64,000 nt of DNA from Micropterus salmoides (lineage: Eukaryota > Chordata > Actinopteri > Centrarchiformes > Centrarchidae): contig NW_024044459.1 in assembly GCF_014851395.1 (NCBI RefSeq), positions 22,706,418 through 22,770,417 of the forward strand. The letters run 5' to 3'. Position 1 is the first letter of the stretch; each line of letters starts with the position of its first letter. The notes beneath the pieces were generated by a model. That model saw only the letters and a list, made by a program, of their open reading frames with translations, did no database searches and was not told where the DNA came from. This document shows positions 54,846 to 64,000 of the stretch, piece after piece. The position numbers and the translations under genes were made by a program.

Positions 54846-55833
54846 ATGTTGTTAACTAAATATGTACTTAACAGATTCCCTGCAGATGGGACTGATGTGA
54901 TGGAGGTTTCTGGGGAGCCAGGTCCTACTTCACAGACCTTCCATGATGCCCAAACGCAGTGGTCTGTCCCAGCAATGGAGGACCACACCTACTCTAAAAG
55001 ACCTACCATCACGTGTGATGTGACAGCTGCTCCATCCTCTGAGAGGTTGCTGCCTGTTGCAGATGTTCTACTGAAAAAAGATGCAGACTGTCTGCTGTAC
55101 ACAGGGATTACACTACTTCAATTCAGAACATTTATGTCTTGCTTGCAACGCTTTGCCCTCACATCATCAGCATTGCCAGCAGAGGACCAAATCCTGTTGA
55201 CATTGATGAAACTTAGAGGGAACTTTGTTATAACTGATTTAGCAAGACGCTTCAAAATGTCACCTGGTCACGTCAGTAAAACTCTGAAATTCTGGATAGA
55301 TGTGATTGCTGTGCACACCCACAATCTCATTCCATGGCTGTCTCGCGAAACAATAAAGGCCACTTTGCCGCAGGTTTTTATGGACCATTTCCCAAACACA
55401 ACTTGTGTAATTGACTGTACAGAAAGTGTCTTGCAGAAGGATAAAAATCTGGACTCAAGAACCGACTCTTACAGTCACTAAAATGCCAGCAATATTGTCA
55501 AGTATCTAGTAGCAACTGCTCCATCTGGAATGGTTATGTATATTTCCGAGGCTTATGGTGGATAGATTTATCACACTGAACTCTGGGTTTCTCGGCCATT
55601 TGCATGCTGGAGATGAGGTGATGGGGGACCGTGGCTTCACTATCAGGGATTTACTAGAGGAACGGAATGTTTGTTTGGTCAAACCAGCCTTTACGCGCAA
55701 GAAATCCCACCTGACAAATGAGCAGGTCACTCGCACAAGGCGCATTGCTAATGGCCGTATACATACTGAGTCAGCAAGCAGGCGTCTTAAGGTGTACAAG
55801 ATCCTCTCCCAAACTGTGCCTATTAAAATGTAA
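54846..55833 (+). pseudogene. DDE_Tnp_4 transposase remnant
   Basis: Block order fits ISL2EU transposases. The helix-turn-helix LPAEDQILLTLMKLRGNFVI then TDLARRFKMSPGHVSKTLKF lies at about residues 118-160. The catalytic Asp is in TTCVIDCTES, the second Asp in GDEVMGDRGFTI, and the Glu in RIHTESASRRLK. The frame breaks at the TAA after DSRTDSYSH (55479-55481) and again near 55560 after MYISEAYGG, where the expected few residues before RFITLNSGFL are lost. The Met at 54846 may not be the true start, because an acceptor-like TTAACAG lies at 54873 and the THAP-like exon would be upstream. Confidence 0.8.
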
Positions 55834-56950
55834 CTAAAATCAACAAAATACTAAGAATTTGTGCAGCACTTGTAAATCTGCGAGGGGAGCTTATTTCTAG
55901 CAAATGTGACTAAACAAAATTGGTGGGATGTGAATAAGTTCTAAGGGAGGTTTAGCAACAGTACTAGTGCACTGCATAAACATGCATCAGATGTTTCTGT
56001 GTTTGTGAACACAAAAATTAATAGTTTTAGTTTTGATACTTTTGATAAATAGATTTTGATGATCGTATGGACATTTTACTTAAGGTTTTGAATGGTTTTC
56101 CTCTCCTGGCTGGATAGCTCTGACTACCAGCTCTACCGCTGTCCATGCTGTTTTGTATACACCCATGGCTGCACTGAGCAGCGGTCAAGCTAGCAGTCAC
56201 TTCGGTCACAGAGAGCAGTGGTCAGTCTCCACGTCAGTCAGTGTCCACCTTGACCCCTCACGTCACACACTACGTAGCCATGAGACCACGCCTTCTACAG
56301 ATGTTGCTCTTCTTTAGAATTATTAAAATAAGATGGTCAATGTCATTTTGTTTAATATGTTAAGCTGAATAGGGTGTACTTGCCCTTTGGACAGACCTAC
56401 GTTAACGTTTACTGATGTAACGTTATTTACACAAATCCTGATGGAGCCATATTAGTCAAAATGTTTATGGTTGTTCTGTGTATCGTTGGCAGACATAACA
56501 CTTTAAAGGGTGAACTCAAGGTTACATCTGAATTAATTTTTATGAATGCAGGAATTGTACTTTCACAGCATGGTATTGTTATTTTTATTTAATGAAATTA
56601 TCTGAATACTGAATACCTCTGCTAACCAAATGTGCCAGTTAATGTATTCCAATGGCACATTAATTTATTCTTATAAGCTGCAAAGCACAATTAACTAGAG
56701 AGTAATAGAGTGTAATATTTTTTTCACAATGGTAACTGCATACATTTTAAATTGTTATTTTTGTCAGCTCACACATCTGGCTATCAACTTGCCTTAAAAC
56801 TTGCAATAAACTGGAACTGTCTTAAAACTGGAAAATTAACTTTTTTCCTTGGAAACTTGTGAGACTGCACTGCACTGTCTTTGTGTATGTCTGTTTCTTC
56901 AGAATATCCATGTACTACAACTGATTGTAAAATGTAAACCCTCCTACTCA

Positions 56951-58126
56951 TTAAAGATCTGCAGGTACGTTGGGCAGATTTAGCTTTTTGTCAGCAAAAT
57001 CATCAGCCAACCAAGGTAGCATGTGTAAAAAGTATAAATTCTGCAGCTGTTGCACTTGTGCATCTGTGTAGTTTTTGTCAAATGGAATGTCAACTTCGAT
57101 GTCCTCACTTGGTGTCCAGATGACCAGCTTGCAGCTCTGTAGGCCCAGACACATCATGGTCAATTGTGTCTGGAAGAAGTATTAAAAGTGCATGATGGAA
57201 GAAAGAAAATCTGTATAATGTATTATAAATTAAAAATACAATGTTGGTCTAATCATAGAGCAAATCTACTTTCTTGAAAACATTATTCACCTGGAGGTAG
57301 TATCCATCCTTTCCTTTGGGAAGAATCAGATACTGTCCATCTCCTAGTCTTTTTATGTCACCATTTGGTCGTCCCAGAAATTCCATCAGGGACATGGAAC
57401 TCTTGAAGGGGAACTTGATCTCAATGAGTTGTGTTGCATCAAGGATCCCATCTGGGCTAGCTCCCAACCAAGAATGGTCAGGGTGCACCAGGCCTCTTCT
57501 CCACAGTGTGTCCTCTGCTCTCCATGAGTGTGATAGCATTGATCTAATTTTCTTTGCCATGCTGCATTTCTGTATTGCCAGTGAAGGTTGGGTACAGATG
57601 CTCATTTAGACATTTCCTGGGATCTGTGGTGCTTCAGTTTGGTACTCGTTTTGCTTAGCGTCATGCCACAACTGTGAAGCACTCTGCATCCTGGTTTCTT
57701 CCATCAGTGTAGTCGCTTGTGCAGGGGAAACTTTGATATAGGTCTCATAAAACTTTGAGCACTTTGGACAGGTTAGTGTTGTGCTGTGTTCAGTATGACA
57801 GAGTGTATTTTACTCTGGGCTGGATCGTGTTTGCTGGAGCCTGCCTTGCTGCTGTCTACATTTGCTCTGTAACTTAGCTGAAGAAGACCGTTTGTCTGGA
57901 GCTGAAACAGTTGGGCCATTACATGGGAATTGCTGTGGGTTTTGAACTCTCTGTGGTTCTGAAAAAGTCGGGGGGAGGTTGTTGATTCTTGTACAGAACT
58001 TGTTGATGAGCCTGGATATGTGTGGTATGGTCTGTGATGGTTAAAATTAATGTGCTTCACCTTCCTCAGCCCTACATTCTTCTTCACACCAGAATTCCAC
58101 TTCCTTTGCACATCAGTGCATGCCAT
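56951..58126 (-). pseudogene. YqaJ-type nuclease remnant of the transposon
   Basis: The minus strand holds several blocks in changing frames. First comes GMACTDVQRKWNSGVKKNVG (about 58126 down), then CPKCSKFYETYIKVSP and MQSASQLWHDAKQ near 57700. The YqaJ core at 57249-57605 reads LWRRGLVHPDHSWLGASPDG, QLIEIKFPFK and YYLQVN. A C-terminal block follows at 56951-57163 (LVIWTPSEDIEVDIPFDKNY). Asp of SPDG, Glu and Lys of IEIK, and Gln of YYLQVN correspond to the active-site residues of the YqaJ/lambda-exonuclease fold. The segment after WHDAKQ, normally R..RITAS, is deleted or frameshifted, so the protein is not functional. Confidence 0.75.
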
Positions 58127-58922
58127 CCCTGTCTTACCCTGCCTAACTGTATTCTCATCCTTAACTGAATGAAAAAAAAATTTGTCATTTGAACAATCTT
58201 AGACGTGAACATGAATAACATGAGTGCACATTTAATTTTAGTACATTCATTAGTAATAATATCACAATACAAAAAAACACTTTTCTGCCCTTAATTGTCC
58301 TTACTTTACTGAGCTTCCACAAAAGTGCTGCATTCAAATTGCTCATCGCGTTACCATCACAAGCCACTGAATCAACAAAATAGCTACAAATGCTACCTAA
58401 ATGTCAGGAGTGCCAGCCATCTGCTGACTAATGTAACCTGCTCATGACGTCATGAAAAAACTGGTGAAACCAGAGCATTCATAACAGTGGGAAATATTAG
58501 GTTTTGGCTCACAGGGATTTCTTATAAATGCATTTACATCATTATTTGAAGGTTTGGCCACATTTACGTTGAATATCGGACATTGTAACATTATAGATAT
58601 GACAGATAATATTGAAAAGCATAATACATTTACATTTACATTTACTCATTTGGCAAACGCTTTTATCCAAAGCGACTTACATTTGAGGAACAACGTACAA
58701 GCATCAACAGAGCATCAACTACAGATCTACAACTGACAATACATACTAGTAAGAGCAGCAATAAATACTAGTAACAGCTCATAGTACATATCACATCAAT
58801 GGGGTAGATACCTAGGGAAGGAAGTAAGAGTTAACAAAAAGTGCAATCAATACAAGATCATTGTAGGGGATAGAAGAAGAAGAGCACAGGAAGTGCATGT
58901 TAGAGGTTAGGAGTTAGAGGTG

Positions 58923-59276
58923 TTATAAGAGGAAGTGTTCTCGGAAGAGATGAGTTTTCAAGAGCTTCTTGAAGTTAGAGAGGAACGCCCCTGCTCTGAT
59001 GGCGTGTGGTAGCTCGTTCCACCATCGTGGTGTCACAGATGAGAATAGCCGGTACTGGGATTGCTTTGTGTGAAGGGATGGCAGAGCCAGGTGGCGTTCG
59101 TTGGAGGAGCATAGCGGGCGAGAAGGAACGTAAATCTGTATTATGGAGTTTAGGTAGATGGGTGCAGACCCAGTAGTCACTCTGTATGCAAGCATTAGTG
59201 ACTTGAATTTGATTCTGGAGGCCACGGGGAGCCAGTGGAGGTCACTGAGTAATGGAGTGACATGAGTCCTCCACAC
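58923..59276 (-). pseudogene. C-terminal segment of the LINE polyprotein
   Basis: Open frame of 117 residues with HVTPLLSDLHWLPVASRIKF, LMLAYRVTTGSAPIYLNSII and WWNELPHAIRAGAFLSNFKK, ending at the natural stop. It is the thumb/C-terminal part of the RT protein, preceded by a frame break at about 59290. Confidence 0.85.
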
Positions 59277-59668
59277 AAGCTGGGAGACCTGCTAGGAGGG
59301 CATTGCAATAGATGCGAGAGATAACCATGGTACCAGAAGCTGGGTGGAGTACTGAGTGAGGTAGGGCCTGATTTTCCTTATGTTGTATAGAGAAAAGCGG
59401 CATGACCGAGAGACAGTAGCAACATGGTCTGAAAACGACAGCTGGTCATCAATCATGACACCCAAGTTTCTCACCACCTTGGTTGGAGTGATGGTTGCGG
59501 AGTCAATTTGTAGTTTGATGTTATGGTGGATAGATTGCTTGGCTGGAATGACCAAGAGTTCAGTCTTAGAGAGGTTTAGTTGAAGGTGGCAAGCCTTCAT
59601 CCATGCAGATATGTCTGATAGACAAGTCCGTGATCAGTGGGATCATCTTGCAGGAAAGATAGGTAGAG

Positions 59669-60301
59669 TTACGTGTCGTCTGCGTAGCAGTGGTACAAAA
59701 CATGCCACAAAACATTGTAGGAACGCCCCGAGAGGTAGGATTCGAACCACAGGAGTGCTTTACTCGAGATGCCCATTGCTGAGAGAGCGGATAACAGGAT
59801 CCTGTGGTTGACTGTGTCAAAGGCAGTTGATAGGTCAAGCAGGATAAGAACCGAGGATTGGGCTGCAGCTTTAGCTGACCTTAGGGCTTCTGTTACAGAC
59901 AGAAGAGCCTTTTCAGTAAACTGGGCACTCTTAAAACCAGACTGATATGGATCTAGGAGGTCATTCTCTGAGAGGAATTCTGAGACCTGTTTGAATACTG
60001 CCCGTTCAATAGTTTTGGATAAAAAAGGTAGAAGAGACACTGGTCGATAGTTCTCAACTTGAGTTGGGTCAAGTGAGGGCTTTTTGAGCAAGGGTGTAAC
60101 CCAAGCCCTTTTGAAAGTGGTCGGGAAGGTTCCTGAAGCCAGAGAAGTATTTATCACATGAGTGATTGTCGGGACCACAGTAGGAGATATGGCTTGGAGG
60201 AGATTTGTAGGAATCGGGTCCAGTGGGCATGTAGTTGGACGGCTACGGGTCAAGAGTTCTGATACTTTGCTCTCTGTGAGAGGAGTAAACAAGGAGAGCA
60301 A
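59669..60301 (-). pseudogene. LINE reverse transcriptase palm segment
   Basis: Open frame with TCPLDPIPTNLLQAISPTVV, WVTPLLKKPSLDPTQVENYR, PVSLLPFLSKTIERAVFKQV, LLDLSTAFDTVNHRILLSAL and HCYADDT. The first catalytic Asp (LDLSTAFD) and the YADD box are intact, but the stretch between SYLSGRSY and NVLWHVLYHCYADD has lost about 50-60 residues, including VPQGS. Confidence 0.9.
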
Positions 60302-61485
60302 CCACTGACCTGGAAGGGCAGAGGAAAAGATGTAGTAGGATTGCTATAATGGTTGAGTTTGAGTGTTTCAAAGAATTGGCTAGTTATAGCCTCCACTTTG
60401 CCTGTGAAGAAGGCAGCAAAGGTATCAGCAGACATGTTTGTGGGTGGTGGAGGTGGAGGAGGATTTAGTAGCACTTTAAAAGTGGAAAATAATTTCCTTG
60501 AGTCAGTGGCACTGCTTATTCTGTCATTATAGAACGCAGGTTTGGCAGCACTGATGCTTGTTGAGAAGGAGGATAGGAGCAATTGGTAGCCCTTAAGGTC
60601 GGCGGGGTCTTTGGTTTTTCGCCATTTTCTTTCAGCCACTCTGAGATCAGTACGGAGCCCACGGATGGTATCAGTTAGCCACGGGTGGGGCTGGTTTGGG
60701 CGAGCAGGCTTGGTGGATAGAGGACACAGGCTATCCAGGAACGAGCTTAGTGTAGAGCACAGAGATTGTGTGGCATCATTGACCTCAAGTGAGGAAAATG
60801 TGTTGAGGGTGGGTAGAGCGGAAGCTACCACTGAGGCAAAGTGAGCGGGAGACAGGTTGCGGAGGTTGCGGCGGTGTGAAACCAATGGTGTTGGAAGAAT
60901 GGGCTTTTCCTGTAGGCATACCATGAACTGAATGAAATAGTAGTCAGACACATGTAGAGGTGTGACTGTTAGGCACTCTGTGGCACAGTTTCGGACAAGA
61001 ACGAGGTCAAGCACCTTGCCAGCTTTGTGGGTCGGGGGGCTGAGAACCCGTGTTAGATCAAAGGACTGAATCAGAGACAGGAAGTCTGCTGAGTTTGAAT
61101 TGTCTAAGTGAATGTTCATGTCACCGAGGACAAGTAGGGGACAGTCATGCTCTGGGATTGAAGACAGCAGAGTGTCTAGCTCCTCCACAAAGTTACCCAT
61201 TTGTCCTGGTGGACGGTATATGACAATCACAGAGACCTTTACCGGAGCGGACACAAAGATAGCATGGTATTCAAAGGAGGCATATTGATTCGGGGGTAGC
61301 AGCTGTGTGAATTTCCATTTGTTGGAAATTAAGAACCCAGTCCCACCCCCCCCTCCCAGACGGCCGGGGGGTGTGGGTGAAAGAGTAATTGGTGGACAGC
61401 GCAGCGGGGGTAGCAGAGTTTTCTGGTTTGATCCAGGTCTCAGTGAGCGCCAGTAGCCCAAGAGATAATGTGTTAATAGGTCCAC
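60250..61485 (-). pseudogene. LINE endonuclease and linker segment
   Basis: A 411-codon frame, whose first ~40 codons are probably out of the original frame. From GGGTGFLISNKWKF it reads as AP endonuclease: YRPPGQ, VLGDMNIHLD, and VSDYYFIQF in place of the canonical SDH. It ends in the linker ERKWRKTKDPADLKG and NMSADTFAAFFTGKVEAI. A frameshift at its 3' end separates it from the RT frame. Confidence 0.9.
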
Positions 61486-61490
61486 TTTAA

Positions 61491-61990
61491 AGGGATACTA
61501 TGCGATTCAGCAGAGAGTTAGTTGATATTTGAGTCCAACTGCCAAAAAAACATTCCCCTCCCTTCACTGCTCTTTGGGAAACTCCTCCCCCCCAAACTCA
61601 TGGACGCGCATTGCCATGGTAACCATTCCTACTCTGCTGAAATATAGCAGAATCCACAGTGTCTGCTGTCCGAGAGCATGTTAGCCTCAAGAAAAGGGCA
61701 TGTTTTGACAGTACTGTAGAAGGTGTGACAAGAAGTCTGTCAATATTTAAATATTACAATAAAGAGTCTAAGACACGGAGTCTATTTTATTTATCAGCAG
61801 GATTATCAAGAATAACTTCAGTAGCTACAATTAGTGAACAAACATCATCAAACGGCCGACATGTAAGCACACAAACGCAGCATCTAAAACACAACAGAGT
61901 AAAAAAACTAGCCAGTTATTTGAATTAGTTTTGACAAAAATACAGTTACTGACTGAGTTGGGAAGCACAGGAAAGAGTGTTTTTCTCCAG
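61491..61990. repeat. Family B-related repeat and unclassified repetitive sequence
   Basis: Begins TTTAAAGGGATACTATGCGA then TTCAGCAGAG. It shares the TTGATATTTG and CATTCCCCTCCCTTCACTGC blocks with the element at 18258-18630. The left end abuts the 5' end of the LINE at 61490, so the LINE probably truncated against or inserted into this repeat. Right edge not defined. Confidence 0.55.
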
Positions 61991-62559
61991 GACCGAAGTC
62001 AAAGCTAACTTTGGGGTTAACCTTGTATACACCACAACCTCCTTCACTCTTTATTCTACAGTTGGCAGCAACACACAGGAGCTCCTCTTTAGTCCTGAGA
62101 AGCTGCAGTCTTTATTCACCGGCCACTGTAACTTCTACTGTACATTTACTGCTGAACAAGGCATATTGCTGACCCGTTTCTCTCTATTCACCAGGGCACC
62201 CATTCACACACACGCTCCATCTATTCCTCCTCTACCACACGCACACTGAGCTAAGCTAACAAAGCTAACCTGCTGGGATCATCACAAACATGACAACAGA
62301 CAGATAAGAGAGTAATACTGAACCTGTTGTTTATGTGGAACTCACCTGTCCAGCAGAGACAGAGCAACCTCAGCATCGGTTTTCATTCCTTTCAAATCTC
62401 GATTTATCCAGCATTGAAACTCCTCACAGATTTTAACACAGGTCGTGGTATTATAACTTTAGACTTTTCCCTCTTTGGCTGTTTCTCAGCCATCTTCACA
62501 GCTATCGAGTCCCGTAATGAGTCCAGCATGTTCGAACTACACACTGTATATAAGAAGAA

Positions 62560-62960
62560 GCCTCGAGTTTGGCCAATAGGGCACCTCCATGTTAATTTTT
62601 TGCAACCAGCAGCACCGCACCATGGCAACCTTGATTGACAGGTTGCCATGGTAACAACTTGTTATAATAATACTCTTTATGGTCTATTTTCCTCTAAATG
62701 TGACCATAATTTACTAAATGAACATCATTTTGTGTTGAAGAAGACATGAAACTAGCGAATGACACCATAAACTCATTAGGAAAGTGTTTACTGAGGTCAT
62801 TGTTCAGCTGAGAAGCTAGACTTCTTTTTGCAACCAGAAGAGTCGCCTGCTGGCTGTTTGATAGAATACAGGTTTAAGGGACTTCCGCATCGCCTTCCCA
62901 TCTCAGACCGGAAACTTCCCGCTTGGTTCGACTGTACCAGTGTTTGTTTACGTTCTCTCC
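62560..62960. repeat. Dispersed non-coding repeat
   Basis: Contains ACCATAATTTACTAAATGAA, GAAGACATGAAACTAGCGAA, ACTTCTTTTTGCAACCAGAA and GGTTTAAGGGACTTCCGCAT, a string of phrases I recognise as widely dispersed in percomorph genomes. No protein. Class not assigned; edges approximate. Confidence 0.5.
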
Positions 62961-63395
62961 CATAGCTTCGAGGCAGCAGCTAACATCGCCATGGCAACCA
63001 TTAATTGCTGGTTGGGACACACAGCTGATTGAGATGTGCTAATTAGTCTGCTTCCCTGATATCTGTGGCATTTACCAACCACTTGACATTTCTGTGAAAC
63101 TCCTGCTACATATTGTATCTCACCAAAGCATCAAGGCAACAACACAGGTGTTATTCACAAACATTTGAACTTTTATCCGTAACTGCTATTTCAATTCCTT
63201 TCATTGCTAAAACAAATTGTTTCGTTATTTCTGCCTATGAGCCACTAGCTGGAGTTTGAGTCCTGCCTTGAAGTATGCAGGATTTCAAAATAAAAGCCCC
63301 CAGACAGAAACTTACTAGGGTAACCTGGGGGAGCCTGGCTTTTCAAAATAGCAGCCCCAAAAGGAGACAGGAGTTTACGTCTGTCTTCATTAGGG

Positions 63396-63401
<6 letters not shown>

Positions 63402-63452
<51 letters not shown>
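63402..63452. repeat. (AC)n microsatellite
   Basis: About 25 AC units, the longest dinucleotide run in the window, with one interruption just after. Confidence 0.95.
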
Positions 63453-63459
<7 letters not shown>

Positions 63460-64000
63460 AGAAAGATTTTCAGTAGGCAACAATCATTTGTAATTTCTCA
63501 TATTTCTGCCTCTTCTTGATTAATTAGGTTAATGGTTGATGGGGCGTGGTTCAGTCTGTTGATGAGTTTCCCACCGTGTGCTCTCCTGGGCTTACTGAGA
63601 GTAGTTTTTTCAATACATTTTTTGAAAAGCAATGAAGGTGCACCAAATTGCAATCCCTATCAGAAGTTCTTCAATTAACTGAGCTTTAACTGTATACTCA
63701 TCTGAGACGTGTCAGCTCTTGATGCAATGATGTCACCACCACCAACACAGCTCTGCATTTAAAAATAGTTAATTGTACTGCTTCTACTGGTGAGCATGAC
63801 AATGGAATAAAATTCCTCTTGAGACCTACTCAAGATGGTTGAGCCTTTATTTTAATATCTGTTTAAGTCTGGTGCTTTTCTGTTGTGACTAACATTAGGT
63901 TAATTTATGAAACCTCTCTCTTCTAACGCTAGACTTTTTATCTCGAAAATTCTTTACTCACAATATGGATAGCTATATGGAGGGTAGAAAAACAATACAA

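Larger units (their letters stand above)
54000..58400. mobile_element. Decayed ISL2EU-like DNA transposon
   Basis: A 4.4-kb region with two convergent broken genes: a DDE_Tnp_4-type transposase on the plus strand (54846-55833) and a YqaJ-type nuclease on the minus strand (56951-58126). This pairing is a mark of the ISL2EU (IS4EU) group, related to PIF/Harbinger. A weak remnant upstream (54180-54310: WLKRECFEHTPKTKSEFSC, then LLGYEKPPEKR in another frame) may be what is left of an N-terminal THAP-like zinc-finger exon. Terminal repeats were not identified, so the outer edges are approximate. Confidence 0.7.
58625..61490 (-). mobile_element. 5'-truncated CR1/L2-group LINE with endonuclease and RT
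   Basis: The minus strand encodes the second half of an AP endonuclease (VIVIYRPPGQMGNFVEELDT, LVLGDMNIHLDN, LDLVLVRN, then SDYY where SDH is expected). A linker (ERKWRKTKDPADLKGY) and a reverse transcriptase follow: CPLDPIPTNLL, FKRAWVTPLLKKPSLDP, NYRPVSLLPFLSK, LLDLSTAFDTVNH, HCYADDT, LNLSKTELLVIP and LGVMIDD. The C-terminus has LLSDLHWLPVASRIKFKSLM to LKTHLFREHF. The 3' end is TCGCTTTGGATAAAAGCGTT and (AAATGT)n, shared by many fish retroelements. Defects: 5' truncation near 61490, frameshifts near 60300 and 59690, loss of the segment with VPQGSxLGP between SYLSGRSY and CYADDT, and Tyr for the catalytic endonuclease His. Confidence 0.92.
34937..64000 (+). other. Presumed ntrk2 intron 13, no kinase exons found
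   Basis: After the transmembrane exon no frame encodes the juxtamembrane (DDDSASPLHH, NPQYF) or kinase motifs (GEGAFGKVFLAE, HRDLATRN) of Trk receptors, so these must lie beyond position 64000. The mammalian T1 tail (FVLFHKIPLDG) was also not found. The stretch holds the mobile elements listed separately; unlisted parts, such as 41180-43110, 43460-48040 and 49600-53980, show nothing beyond microsatellites. Confidence 0.6.

Noticed and set aside
1..64000. tRNA, rRNA or CRISPR features
   Set aside because: No cloverleaf with tRNA-type A/B boxes, no rRNA core sequence and no regularly spaced short repeats with unique spacers were seen; the repeats present are microsatellites, minisatellites and dispersed elements.

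Overview
The window looks like nuclear DNA of a bony fish, probably a percomorph teleost. The evidence is a vertebrate neurotrophin-receptor gene with short GT-AG introns, many (CA)n/(TG)n microsatellites, and a dense load of fish-type mobile elements: L2/CR1-group LINEs, a Tc1-like transposon, an ISL2EU-type element with a YqaJ-nuclease gene, and several families of short inverted-repeat elements. The species cannot be named from the sequence alone.

The one host gene supported is ntrk2 (TrkB, the BDNF/NT-4 receptor) on the plus strand. Thirteen coding exons were placed between 14158 and 34936. Splice phases agree at every junction, and together they give 455 complete codons: signal peptide, LRR N-cap, three LRR exons (75, 72, 69 nt), LRR C-cap, two Ig domains, a short juxtamembrane stalk made partly from 27-nt and 12-nt micro-exons, and the transmembrane helix ending in KFGIKG. 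The kinase exons are not seen in the remaining 29 kb, so the gene should continue past the right edge, as expected from the very long intron at this point in vertebrate NTRK2 genes. Whether this is the ntrk2a or ntrk2b paralogue cannot be decided here.

Layout: 1-1585 nothing recognised; 1586-3855 a composite repeat with ~510-bp direct repeats and two minisatellites; 5009-6729 a decayed L2-type LINE; 6828-6936 a short retrotransposed tail with a perfect 15-bp target duplication; 8760-12965 LINE fragments and nested inverted-repeat elements; 12966-14157 the 5' flank and UTR of ntrk2; 14158-34936 ntrk2 exons, with inverted-repeat elements in introns 1, 2, 5 and 11; 34937-64000 presumed intron 13 (or flank), carrying further copies of the same short-element families, a complete Tc1-like element (48045-49594) broken by one stop codon, a decayed ISL2EU-like element (about 54000-58400), and a 5'-truncated LINE on the minus strand (58625-61490).

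Points most worth following up: exon 5 of ntrk2 is framed by complementary (TG)11 and (AC)12 repeats lying directly against its splice sites; the receptor stalk has a 12-nt micro-exon; several strong in-phase splice acceptors downstream of the transmembrane exon could give short receptor tails; and the Tc1 copy is one CpG-type mutation from an open reading frame. No previously unknown multi-gene system was found.
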